DNA from: Candidatus Dechloromonas phosphoritropha
GTDB taxonomy: Bacteria; Pseudomonadota; Gammaproteobacteria; Burkholderiales; Rhodocyclaceae
DNA length: 64,000 nucleotides
Reading direction: 5' to 3'
Assembly (NCBI GenBank): GCA_016722705.1
Contig: JADKGN010000005.1
Coordinates: 558,001 to 622,000 of the forward strand
In this document: piece after piece, positions 44,886 through 52,528 of the stretch
How the letters are laid out: each line of letters begins with the position of its first letter
Position numbering within the stretch: the first letter of the stretch is position 1
Notes under the pieces: generated by a model
What the model saw: only the letters and a program-made list of their open reading frames with translations
Database searches by the model: none
What the model was told of the DNA's origin: nothing
Made by a program: the position numbers and the translations under genes

Positions 44886-45779
44886 TCAGTGAAGCGACTT
44901 ACTCGCCAGCGGGCCGAACAGTTCGGTGATGTCGTCGGCGCTGAAGCGGTATTGGTGGTTGCAGATGTCGTCGCGGATCAGGATTTCGCCATGCTCGGCA
45001 AGGATCGTCTCGGCATCCGCACGGCCCAGGCCGCGGATCATGTCGCGCACCTTGGTCCAGTCCTCGGGGCAGTGGTAGCTGACCGGCAGCGGATCGAAGA
45101 CGCGCACGCCGTGGGCGTCCATTTCCTCATGGAACAGGCGGTTGAGCAGGGTTTCGACATCGAGTTCGAGTAATTCCGCAGCCTTGACGGTGCTCGCCAG
45201 TTGGGTGATGCGCTGCCAGCCATCGGCATCGTGGTTGTCGGCGCCCGGCATTTTTTGCAGGAACAGGCAGGCGGCAGCCTTCGGGGCGGCAGTGGCGAAC
45301 AGGCGCGAGGACTGCTGTTCGGATTGTTCGAGGTAGTGCTCGAAGATTTCGGCGATGCTGTTGCCGACCAGCGGCACGAAACTCTGGTAAGGATGGCGGG
45401 CATCCGGCATGTCGAGGCTAAGCATCAACTGGCCGCCCTGATTTTCACCTTGTTGGGCGCCAAGTAGTTCCGGCACCGGGGCGGGCAGGACGACCGGGTT
45501 GCTGCGCGCCATGCCGCGTAGCTGCAAGGCTTCGTTGCAATCGATGACCAGTAACTGGATCGGGCCGTTGCCGCGCAACTGCAAGGTCAGGCGGCCCGCT
45601 TGCTTGAGCTGGCCGGCGATCAGCGCGGTGACGGCCGCTGTTTCGCCGAGCAACTGGGCGACGGTCGGCTGGTAGTCGCGTCCGGCCTGCATCTGCTGCC
45701 AGGCTGCGCCAAGATGAACGACGGCGCCGCGAATGTCGAGATGCTCGAAGAGGAAACGGCGGATGAAGCTGTCGCTCAT
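44886..45779 (-). CDS. hslO: Hsp33-family chaperonin with incomplete zinc site
   Basis: 297 residues with the Hsp33 N-terminal domain (IRGAVVHLGAAWQQM, LQLRGNGPIQLLVIDC, VPLVGNSIAEIFEHYLEQSEQQ) and linker. In the C-terminal redox switch the usual C-x-C is YHCPED (C237, then E239 in place of the second cysteine), and the usual C-x2-C is DDICNHQYRF (D270 in place of the first, C273 kept). Two of four zinc-binding cysteines are therefore missing, so the classic oxidation-triggered zinc release may not operate. The ATG overlaps the YffB-like stop (ATGA). Confidence 0.92.
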   Translation of the reverse strand: MSDSFIRRFLFEHLDIRGAVVHLGAAWQQMQAGRDYQPTVAQLLGETAAVTALIAGQLKQAGRLTLQLRGNGPIQLLVIDCNEALQLRGMARSNPVVLPAPVPELLGAQQGENQGGQLMLSLDMPDARHPYQSFVPLVGNSIAEIFEHYLEQSEQQSSRLFATAAPKAAACLFLQKMPGADNHDADGWQRITQLASTVKAAELLELDVETLLNRLFHEEMDAHGVRVFDPLPVSYHCPEDWTKVRDMIRGLGRADAETILAEHGEILIRDDICNHQYRFSADDITELFGPLASKSLH

Positions 45780-46147
45780 TTCAGTTCCGCGGCGTAGGTT
45801 TCAGGAGAAAAACCGACCAGCAGCTTGTCGCCGGTATCGAGCACCGGGCGCTTGATCAGGCTCGGATACTGCGCCATCAATTTGAGCGCTTTTTCCGCGT
45901 TGACCCTAGGGCCAGCCATTGTTTCCATGGTTGCAGCACGCTCGTCGTCAGAAAGTTTTTTCCACATCAGGCCGCGCCGGTTGAGCAGCGCTTCCCAGCC
46001 GGTTCGCGCCGCCCAGTCGGGCAGGTGAGCCTCGGCGATGCCGGCCTTCTTGTAGTCGGTGAATTCAAAAGCGATGCCGTTTTCAGTCAGCCAGGCCATC
46101 GCCTTCTTCATGGTGCCGCAGTTCTTGATACCGTAAATCTTGATCAT
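45776..46147 (-). CDS. ArsC/Spx-family (YffB-like) protein
   Basis: 123 residues: MIKIYGIKNCGTMKKAMAWL has the single active-site cysteine C10 in the CGTMKKA motif of the YffB group, followed by FTDYKK, LLNRRG, and the C-terminal LIKRPVLDTGDKLLVGFSPETYAAEL. The fold is thioredoxin-like; arsenate reductase activity is not supported since the extra ArsC cysteines are absent. It overlaps hslO by four bases, so the two are probably translated together. Confidence 0.87.
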   Translation of the reverse strand: MIKIYGIKNCGTMKKAMAWLTENGIAFEFTDYKKAGIAEAHLPDWAARTGWEALLNRRGLMWKKLSDDERAATMETMAGPRVNAEKALKLMAQYPSLIKRPVLDTGDKLLVGFSPETYAAELK

Positions 46148-46221
46148 TTCACACCGTCATTGTTTTAAACGCCCATTTTAACGGCATGCATTCGTAGTCC
46201 GACATTGACGTTTAGTCTCTC

Positions 46222-46488
46222 TCACTCATAGTGGGTCCACATGCGCAACACACGAACCACCCGCTCCGTTGGAAAAACTTCATAAACCAGGCGATGCTGG
46301 ATATTGATGCGTCGCGAATAGGCGCCTGCAAGATCGCCGACGAGTTTTTCGTAAGGCGGCGGGTTTTGAAACGGGTCAGCGGCGAGAACGGCCAGGAGTT
46401 CCAGCGCCTTGGCCTTCAGGCCCGTTGTGGCCAGTTTCTTCGCATCCTTCTGCGCGTGCTTCGAAAAGACGACCTGCCAACTCACCAT
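46222..46488 (-). CDS. yoeB: Txe/YoeB-family mRNA interferase toxin
   Basis: 88 residues: QVVFSKHAQKDAKKLATTGLKAKALELLAVLAADPFQNPPPYEKLVGDLAGAYSRRINIQHRLVYEV, ending RVVRVLRMWTHYE. The conserved LVGDL-G-YSRRI-I-HRLVY series and the C-terminal W-HY are YoeB hallmarks and include the RNase residues. The ATG at 46488 overlaps the antitoxin stop by 7 bases. Confidence 0.9.
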   Translation of the reverse strand: MVSWQVVFSKHAQKDAKKLATTGLKAKALELLAVLAADPFQNPPPYEKLVGDLAGAYSRRINIQHRLVYEVFPTERVVRVLRMWTHYE

Positions 46489-46724
46489 TCAAGCGCCTTG
46501 GTACTCTGATCAAGAGGCTCTGCCATGCCCTCCTTGATGGATTCGCGCATGCCGGGGATGGAAAGAAGGTACAGCGTTTCCTGAATCGCATCCCAATCCT
46601 CGGTTGAGAGCAGGACGGCGCTGGCTCGCTTGCCGGTGATGTGAATCGGTTGATGTGATTCGGCCGCCTGGTCAATGAGCCGATAAAGGTTGGCGCGTGC
46701 TTCACTCGCGGTCAGAGTAGCCAT
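46482..46724 (-). CDS. yefM: YefM/Phd-family antitoxin
   Basis: 80 residues: MATLTASEARANLYRLIDQAAESHQPIHITGKRASAVLLSTEDWDAIQETLYLLSIPGM, a classical YefM, with the tail SIKEGMAEPLDQSTKALEW that folds over YoeB. It is upstream of and overlaps yoeB. A palindrome and a TTGACA sequence lie directly upstream (46755-46781). Confidence 0.92.
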   Translation of the reverse strand: MATLTASEARANLYRLIDQAAESHQPIHITGKRASAVLLSTEDWDAIQETLYLLSIPGMRESIKEGMAEPLDQSTKALEW

Positions 46725-46754
46725 CTTTGTTCTCCGGATAGGGGATACTTGATG

Positions 46755-46781
46755 GTACGTTTAAGCGTACGTTATTGTCAA
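46755..46781 (-). promoter_or_regulatory. Promoter/operator candidate of yefM-yoeB
   Basis: On the minus strand a TTGACA -35 box (46781-46776) is followed by GTACG-N6-CGTAC (palindrome at 46770-46755) and a weak -10 (TACCAT). A palindrome inside the core promoter is what one expects of an autoregulated toxin-antitoxin operator. The spacing to the start codon is about 30 bases. Confidence 0.5.
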
Positions 46782-46850
46782 TCCACGCGATGTGAGGGCC
46801 AGAGTTTGAATTCTTGAAAGCAGAGCTTTTGCGGCACAGGCCGATTTTTC

Positions 46851-47282
46851 TTGTTGCGATTATTTATGGCCGCAACAAATAGTGGTCTTCTAACGCCCGA
46901 GCAGCTTCCCGGCATAGGCCTGACGACAGCCAGCGCTTTAGTTGCCAGTCTGGGTGGTGGGCACGACTTCAAGAACGGCCGCCAACTCGCCGCCTGGGTC
47001 GGCTTGGTTCCAGGTCAATACAGCAGCGGCGGCAAAGCAAGATTGGGCAGGATTACCAAAGCGGGGGATGCTTACCTGCGCAGCCTGCTCGTCATGGGTG
47101 CCCGCTCTGTCCTCGCCGGTCTGGGTGACAAGCAAGATCGCTTCAGCCGTTGGGCTCGCGCCCTGGTTGAACGACGCGGCTACTGGAAAGCGGCGGTCGC
47201 CATTGCTGCCAAGAATCGGCGGCTGGCCTGGGCCGTCATGAAATATGGGGAAGATTTCCGGTTGACCGCGGAACCCGCCTGA
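46851..47282 (+). pseudogene. IS110-family transposase, C-terminal remnant
   Basis: About 135 codons match the C-terminal Transposase_20 part of IS110-family enzymes (QLPGIGLTTASALVASLG, FKNGRQLAAWVGLVPGQYSSGGKARLGRITKAGDAYLRSLLVMGARSVL, VAIAAKNRRLAWAVMKYGEDF). The N-terminal DEDD catalytic domain is absent and similarity begins at about 46890, so the element is dead. It may be from the IS1111 subgroup, some of which target integron attC sites, but too little is left to say. Confidence 0.8.
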
Positions 47283-47667
47283 ACAGTCGAAAAAAGCGTC
47301 TATAGGGAAAAATCTGGAAAGGGATCACAGGCCGCTCGCTGGCGGCCAAATACCAGCGAAGCACTGCCAACGTTGATGTGAAGCGGGTTGGACCCGCGCG
47401 GGGTATGCCTGATTAGCTCAAGGGGAAGAAGTCATTCCCGACTAACGAATGAGGCCCCCGTGCGCGTCTTTCATCAGGGTCCGGGCAAGAAGCCCCACAT
47501 GACCGATTGTAGTACCGCAGTCCTTCACCTTCTTTGCTCAGACATGGCAGATCAGATGGGTAGACAGATTATTGAGGCGGAACGATGAAACAGTAAAAAT
47601 CAAAAACCCGCTTGCAGAATATGGGGAAGCCCTTGTATTAGGCCAAACGCAACGAACTCTTGTTGTG
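47283..47667. other. Non-coding tail of IS110 remnant and LprI downstream region
   Basis: 385 bases without a supported gene. The first part is probably the 3' end of the IS110 remnant. A hairpin-like sequence (AACGCAAC/GTTGTGTT at about 47647-47670) lies at the end of the lprI-like gene. No attC core pair was recognised here. Confidence 0.35.
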
Positions 47668-48048
47668 TTATTGCTTTTCATAGTCTTCGAGGTCCTTGAT
47701 ACGCCGCTCGGCGTGGGACTGCATGCAACCGATGTACATGGCTGTCCGGATAGTGCCGCTCGCATGAAGCGTGAAAACTGCGGTGCAGTCGGCCTCTCGA
47801 AACTTGACCCAAGCCCTCTGTGCTTCGATGAGGGTGCTCTTCATCTCCGAAAATTTTTCGAGTTCAGTGTCGGGTTGGTCAAGGCTCTTTATAACTCGGC
47901 GGTAGATTGTATTCAGTTTGGTTTCGACCTTCTTCTGGTCGGCCGACGCACATGCGTTAATGTCAGGAGTCGTGATTGCTTTCGAGCAGTCGATGGCTTG
48001 CGCGGTGAGGGAGAAGAAGACAAGAGGTAATGTGAGTAGTAGTCGCAT
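47668..48048 (-). CDS. LprI-like (DUF1311) secreted protein, probable integron cassette gene
   Basis: 126 residues from the ATG at 48048. The signal peptide is MRLLLTLPLVFFSLTAQA (cleavage near 18). The mature LprI/DUF1311 domain contains IDCSKAITTPDINACASADQKKVETKLN, LIEAQRAWVKFREADC and SGTIRTAMYIGCMQSHAERRIKDLEDY, with cysteines that would form disulfides. LprI proteins inhibit lysozyme in mycobacteria; that activity is not assured here. The gene runs away from the integrase remnant and starts 9 bases after an attC core, as in a gene cassette. Confidence 0.8.
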   Translation of the reverse strand: MRLLLTLPLVFFSLTAQAIDCSKAITTPDINACASADQKKVETKLNTIYRRVIKSLDQPDTELEKFSEMKSTLIEAQRAWVKFREADCTAVFTLHASGTIRTAMYIGCMQSHAERRIKDLEDYEKQ

Positions 48049-48056
48049 GGTAGAGG

Positions 48057-48126
48057 GCCTAACGTTATGGAGTTGAGCACCTTGACGACCGTAGGGCGGC
48101 GAGTGTGCTCGAACGACGCGTTGGAC
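48057..48126 (-). repeat. Integron attC recombination site
   Basis: 70 bases bounded on the minus strand by GTCCAAC (48126-48120, RYYYAAC) and GTTAGGC (48063-48057, GTTRRRY). Inside, TTCGAGCAC and GTGCTCAA form the L boxes, with one extra base (the C in TTC-GAGCAC) in the left one, equivalent to the extrahelical G of the folded bottom strand. This polarity places the cassettes leftward on the minus strand, matching the lprI gene direction and the integrase at 48473. Confidence 0.78.
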
Positions 48127-48368
48127 GTGAGAGGTGGCGGAAATCAAGGACGGTGCTCTTTCTCTCTGTCGTCCCCGCCCAAAACGGCCAAAATCCGCTG
48201 TTTATCCGAAGTGTTTTTTGGGCGTGTGGATCAACGCGAGCGTTATACATCCGCTCATAAAACACTTCGCTTAATAGCATATTTTCCACGCTTTATAAAT
48301 CCCCGTGGCATGTGTTCGGAATGCGCAACTTGCCTCCCATTGAAAGCTAGCCACCTATCTCGTGCAAC
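48127..48368. other. Space between attC and palindrome, possible eroded first cassette
   Basis: 242 bases with no convincing ORF. It contains an 11-bp inverted repeat CGAAGTGTTTT (48207-48217) and AAAACACTTCG (48259-48269). In cassette polarity this would be the first cassette after attI, possibly gene-less or decayed. Confidence 0.4.
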
Positions 48369-48402
48369 GTTAAGTATACGCCTTGGCAGGCGTATACTTA
48401 AC
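48369..48402. repeat. Perfect 34-bp palindrome next to intI (attI-region candidate)
   Basis: Arms GTTAAGTATACGCC and GGCGTATACTTAAC (14 bp each, perfect) flank TTGGCA. Each arm ends in an integron core-like GTTRRRY/RYYYAAC sequence, but in the inverted order to an attC. It lies 71 bases before the integrase start, where attI is expected. It may contain the attI core or act as a cruciform or regulatory site. Confidence 0.5.
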
Positions 48403-48472
48403 TAGGCGAAGGTGTATAAAGCAAATACCTTGTTTGCAACGCATTGAATTTTTGTGTTTTATTGAAATCATC

Positions 48473-48688
48473 ATGCCAGATTCCACCCCTCAAACCCCGC
48501 TGCCGCCAAAACTGCTTGACCAGGTGCGTGACCGCCTGCGCGTCAAGCATTACAGCATATGTACTGAAACGCAATATCTTCAATGGATAAAGCGCTGTAT
48601 CCTCTTTCACGGCAAGCGCCACCCACGCGAGATGGGGGCGGTTGAGATCATGACAATAGAGCGAACCAAACGGGTCAGTGTGAATTGA
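48473..48688 (+). pseudogene. intI: Integron integrase, N-terminal remnant
   Basis: MPDSTPQTPLPPKLLDQVRDRLRVKHYSICTETQYLQWIKRCILFHGKRHPREMGAVEI matches the N-terminal SAM-like core-binding domain of integron integrases for about 59 codons. Similarity stops at about 48650, and 12 unrelated codons lead to a stop at 48688. The catalytic tyrosine-recombinase domain is missing. The orientation, diverging from the cassette side, is that of a genuine integron. Confidence 0.85.
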
Positions 48689-48713
48689 AAACCCCAATTC
48701 ACTCTGACCGTTT
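48668..48713. repeat. Long inverted repeat at the intI breakpoint
   Basis: AAACGGGTCAGTGTGAATTG (48668-48687) pairs with CAATTCACTCTGACCGTTT (48695-48713) with one bulge and one mismatch. The GGGTCAG-GTGAATT motif resembles repeats seen around mobile elements in proteobacteria, and a related GGGGTCAGAGTCGAA occurs at about 51431 on the other side of the asparaginase gene. It begins within 20 bases of the end of integrase similarity. Confidence 0.55.
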
Positions 48714-48898
48714 GACCGCCCGGTTTTGCAGTTTTGGCTCGGCATTTTTGAGGTCCAGTCAACCTTCGCCGAGAAATCCACGATTGACTCCGCCTGAACG
48801 GGGCAAGATACTTCAAAGCAGCATTTGAAATTCCTGTCCTTTCGATTTTTTCAACGACCGGAGACATAAAGTTGAAATTCAGAAAAGCCGCCTTAACC

Positions 48899-50313
48899 CA
48901 TGCCATTACACACAACTTCAACACCAGCCCGTAACATGCTGACTTTTCAAGGAACGTGGGACGGGCGTGATGAGTTGGGCAGCGGAGGAGTTCAAGGCGA
49001 TCGACCTGGGCGACCGGCGTCTGGACAAGCGCACGGTGCTGCTGGCGGAGCGCATGGCCGCCAACCCGCTGGCCAGCATCCCGCAAGCCTGCGGCGGCTG
49101 GGCGGAAACCCAGGCGGCATATCGCTTTTTTGCGCAGGACGACATCGAATGGGAAGCCATCCTCGCCTCGCACTGGCGAAGCGCCGAAACGCGCATGCAG
49201 GCGCACCCGGTGGTGCTGTGCCTCCAAGACACCACGGAACTGGATTTCAATGGTCAGCGCATTGCCGGTCTGGGGCCGCTCTCGTATGAAGCCCAACGCG
49301 GGATGTACGTGCATCCCACCTACGCGGTCAGTCCGCAGCGTGAACCCTTGGGTGTTCTGGACGCCTGGATGTGGGCACGCGAACCCAAGGACGCGAGCGG
49401 CCAACGAGGTGGCCTGCTGGAAAGCACCCGCTGGACGGAGGGCTACACCCGCATCGCGGAGTTGGCGAGCAGGCTGCCGGACACCCGGCTGGTGTATGTG
49501 GCGGATCGGGAGGCGGACATCGTGGCCCTGATGGTGCAAGCCCGCGAGCTGGGGCATCCCGCCGACTGGCTGATTCGTTCCCAGCACAATCGGGCGCTTC
49601 CCGGAGGGCGGCAAGCTGTGGACTGAGGTCCTGGCCAGCGAAGCGCTCGGCGGCATCCGCTTCACGATGCCTTCGCGGCAAGGACAGAAGGCGCGGGACG
49701 TTCGGCAACGAGTCTGGGCAAAGCGGGTGACGGTCTCCGACGGCAAGGGGAGCCGGATCGAGGTGAGTTGTCTGGTGGCGCGAGAAGAAAGTGCCCCGAG
49801 GGCGTGAAGCCGGTGGAATGGCGGCTGCTGACCAATCGGCCGATTAACTCTTTCGAAGCGGCGACCGAACTGATCGACTGGTACCGGGCGCGCTGGGAGA
49901 TCGAACTGTTCTTCCATGTCCTCAAGAACGGCTGCCGCGTAGAGGCGTTGCAGTTGAGCACCGTGGCGCGGCTGGAACGGGCGCTGGCGCTGTTCATGGT
50001 GGTGGCTTGGCGGATTGCCCGACTCATGCGCCTGGGCCGTACCTGCCCAGACCTGGATGCGGCCTTGCTGTTCGAGCAGGACGAATGGCAAGCGGCTTAC
50101 ATCCTGAATCGGAAGAAGGTGCCCAAGACGCCGCCCAGGCTCAATGAAGTGGTGCGCTTGGTGGCGATGCTTGGCGGATTTCTGGCCCGCAAGGGCGATG
50201 GCGAGCCGGGTGTGAAGACCATTTGGCTCGGCCTTCAACGCGTCGTCGATTTCGCGGCGGGGATCAGGTTCGCCCGGGAAGCTCATGCGCTATGAGTTGT
50301 GTGTAATGGGATG
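48899..50313 (+). mobile_element. IS4-family (IS50/Tn5-like) insertion sequence
   Basis: 1415 bp bounded by inverted repeats CATGCCATTACACACAACTT (left) and CATCCCATTACACACAACTC (right, read inward), 18 of 20 identical. The 9-bp target GCCTTAACC is duplicated at 48890-48898 and 50314-50322; nine bases is the size expected for IS50-type elements. It carries one transposase gene, now frameshifted. The perfect duplication suggests a fairly recent, single insertion. Confidence 0.88.
48967..50295 (+). pseudogene. IS4-family transposase, broken by two frameshifts
   Basis: Three reading frames together give a Tn5-type transposase: AAEEFKAIDLGDRRLDKRTVLLAERMAANPLASIPQACGGWAETQAAYRFF, DTTELDF, YVADREADIVALM, and the Y-x2-R-x3-E-x6-K signature in WYRARWEIELFFHVLKNG near the end. 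An extra C at about 49600 ends the first frame at 49626, and a missing base at about 49795 brings the frame back for the last 165 codons. Both events are in CC/G runs, so sequencing error is possible. Confidence 0.8.
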
Positions 50314-51471
50314 GCCTTAACCCTGTCGATGATGACCGCCATGGCAACCAGCCCCGTCTTCGCCCAAAACAAACCGACGGTCTATTTCATTGCTACTGGC
50401 GGCACCATCGCCATGAAGATTGATCCGGTGAAAAATGCTCCAGTGCCGGCAATCTCCGGGGAGGATCTGTTGGCCACGGTGCCGGACATTGGTAAGTACG
50501 CCACAATCCAAGTCAACAGCCTGTCGAACGTGCCATCCGACTACATGGACCCGCCCCGTTGGGTTCAGTTGACCCACGCGGTGCAAGCGGCGCTGGACAT
50601 GCCTGAGGTAGCCGGCGTGATTGTTTCGCACGGCACCGACACGCTTGAAGAGACTGCTTTCTGGCTTGATCTGACTGTTAAATCGAGCAAACCGGTAGTT
50701 TTGATCGGCGCCCAGCGCAACGCCTCGTCATCCGATTTTGACGGTCCGCGCAATCTGCTCAACGCGGCGCGCATCGCCGTCGACAGCCAGTCCCGCGACA
50801 AAGGCGTGCTGCTAGCCATGAACAACCAGATCAACTCGGCTCGCTATGTGACCAAGACCCACACCGGCAATGTCGAGACCTTTAACTCAGGCCAGTTCGG
50901 CATCATCGGCGAGGCCTACCCAGACCGGGTGATGTACGCTTATACCCCGGTGCGGCGACAGCACATCCCGATCGGCACCGGCCCCATGCCGCAAGTCGAC
51001 ATCGTTCCCATGTACGGTGGTGCCGACGGTGCGTCGTTGCGCAGCGCGGTGGATCGGGGCGCCAAGGGCATCGTGGTACAGGCCCTGGGAATGGGCAACA
51101 TGAACGAGTCAATGTTCGAGAGCGTTAAGTACGCGCTGTCCAAGCAGGTGCCAGTGGTGATCGCGACCCGGGTCCACAACGGACGGGTACTACCGAACTA
51201 CGGGTTCGCCGGCGGCGGCAAGACCACTTTCGATGCCGGTGCGGTGATGGCCGACGATCTGTCGCCTGCCAAGGCTCGGATCATGCTGATGCTGCTGCAG
51301 CAAAGTGGCGTGAGCAGCAAGAGCCAACTGCAGGCTGCGTTCGACCGCTGATATTCCACAGTTGAGTCTCTGGCAGGCGCCTGGCAGGGTGGTTCCAGCA
51401 TCCGTGCAATTCTTTCGGCCAGAAAAATAACGGGGTCAGAGTCGAAGGACAATAGGGGTAAGGCCACACTA

Positions 51472-52397
51472 AGAACTTATCCGTAAACAATATTTACTTT
51501 CAGTTTAATTTTTCTGAACGCCATGATTGATGCGGCCAGGTGGTTGAGCGCCAAGAAACTGCGCTCAAGCTTCTCGTATCGCACCAACAACTTCCGGAAG
51601 CGGTTGAACCAGCTGTGAGCCACTTCGACGATCCAGCGCCGGGCTTTCTTCCTGGGGTCACGTTTGAGTTCGCCGGCCTCTTGCCCACGCCCTTTGACAT
51701 GGGGGATGTAGCCATGCTTCGTGATGATCGCCAATGCGGGCGCGCCGGTGTAGCCGGCGTCAGCGCAAAGGTGTTTGCTTCGCCGCTTGGGTGGCGACGC
51801 TCGCTTGACGACAATGGCCTCAAGCACAGCCGCCAACTGAGAGACGTCGTGCCGATTGGCGCCGGTCACGACGAGCGACAACGGGACGCCACGACCGTCC
51901 ACCAGCAAATGACGCTTGCTCCCATTTTTTCCCCGGTCCGTTGGATTGGGTCCAACGCTTGATTGCGCCATCGGGGCCTTCATCATCGCGCCGTCAAGGC
52001 TTTGCCAGCGCCAGGCGATACCTTCAAGGTCGTCGTATTCGGCAAGCCCGCGCTTCCATAGGGCTTCAAACACCCCGGCCTTCTCCCACGCCAGAAATCG
52101 GGCATGAATCGCACTGGAACTGCCAAAGCGCTCCGCCGGGAGTGCCTTCCACTGGCAACCTGTGCGCAGCACATAAATAATCGCCTCGAAGACCAGCCTC
52201 GGTTCTTTGGGCTTGCGCCCCCCGCCAGCCTTGCGGACGTAACTCCGATCCGCCAGTCGCTGGCGTATCGGAATCAGTGGCTCAACGCGCTTCCAGAATT
52301 CCTCGGTCACTTCCCATGACTTCACTTTTGCCATCATCTCCCCCAACGTAATTCTCGCGCATGGGCAGTGATTGTCCACTATTTACGGACAAGTTCT
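51472..52397 (-). mobile_element. IS5-family (IS427-like) insertion sequence
   Basis: 926 bp with inverted ends AGAACTTATCCGTAAACA (left) and AGAACTTGTCCGTAAATA (right, read inward). It is flanked by TA on both sides (51470-51471, 52398-52399) within C-TA-...-TA-G, consistent with insertion at CTAG and duplication of TA as for the IS427 group. One intact transposase ORF fills it. Confidence 0.83.
51477..52334 (-). CDS. IS5-family transposase
   Basis: 285 residues from MAKVKSWEVTEEFWKRVEPLIP. DUF4096-type N-terminus (GGGRKPKEPRLVFEAIIYVLRTGCQWKALP), then DDE motifs: WQSLDGAMMKAP (first D), LCADAGYTGAPAL (second D) and RWIVEVAHSWFNRFRKLLVRYEK (E). All are present and the ORF is uninterrupted, so the element may still be active. 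ATG codons at 52337 and 52334 are adjacent; the second is spaced better from GGGGGAG. Confidence 0.87.
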   Translation of the reverse strand: MAKVKSWEVTEEFWKRVEPLIPIRQRLADRSYVRKAGGGRKPKEPRLVFEAIIYVLRTGCQWKALPAERFGSSSAIHARFLAWEKAGVFEALWKRGLAEYDDLEGIAWRWQSLDGAMMKAPMAQSSVGPNPTDRGKNGSKRHLLVDGRGVPLSLVVTGANRHDVSQLAAVLEAIVVKRASPPKRRSKHLCADAGYTGAPALAIITKHGYIPHVKGRGQEAGELKRDPRKKARRWIVEVAHSWFNRFRKLLVRYEKLERSFLALNHLAASIMAFRKIKLKVNIVYG

Positions 52398-52528
52398 TAG
52401 TCATGCAGCCAACGGCTGAATATTGTGGTTAGCCGAATGCGCCTTGATGATGCAATCGCGTTCGGGGCTGAGGGTGACGGCGCCAACCGATGTCCAGTTT
52501 CGCGTCTTGCCAGACCAACGTGCGGGGT

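Larger units (their letters stand above)
48872..51351 (+). pseudogene. Periplasmic-type L-asparaginase gene interrupted by an IS4-family element
   Basis: Removing the insertion restores a gene from a TTG at 48872 (GGAGA ribosome site at 48860) with signal peptide MKFRKAALTLSMMTAMATSPVFA, then the type II asparaginase: FIATGGTIAMKID, SHGTDTLEETAFWLDLT, VVLIGAQRNASSSDFDGPRNLLNA and FAGGGKTTFDAGAVMADDLSPAKARIML. The catalytic threonines and the TDT segment are intact. The insertion after codon 9 leaves an in-frame ATG made by the element's right end at 50311, giving MALTLSMMTAMATSPVFAQ with the basic n-region lost. The present product may be made at low level and stay in the cytoplasm. Confidence 0.82.

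Noticed and set aside
46148..46850. yefM-yoeB as an integron cassette
   Set aside because: The orientation fits, but I found no attC core pair on either side; its own promoter is also present, so a plain chromosomal or mobile pair is as likely.
47640..47672. Hairpin after the LprI-like gene as a second attC
   Set aside because: The ends do not fit RYYYAAC and GTTRRRY (GTTTGGC has a T at the fourth base) and the L boxes are missing.
48065..48289. A 74-codon minus-strand frame between attC and the palindrome
   Set aside because: It begins at a GTG without a ribosome site, runs through the attC and has no similarity I recognise.
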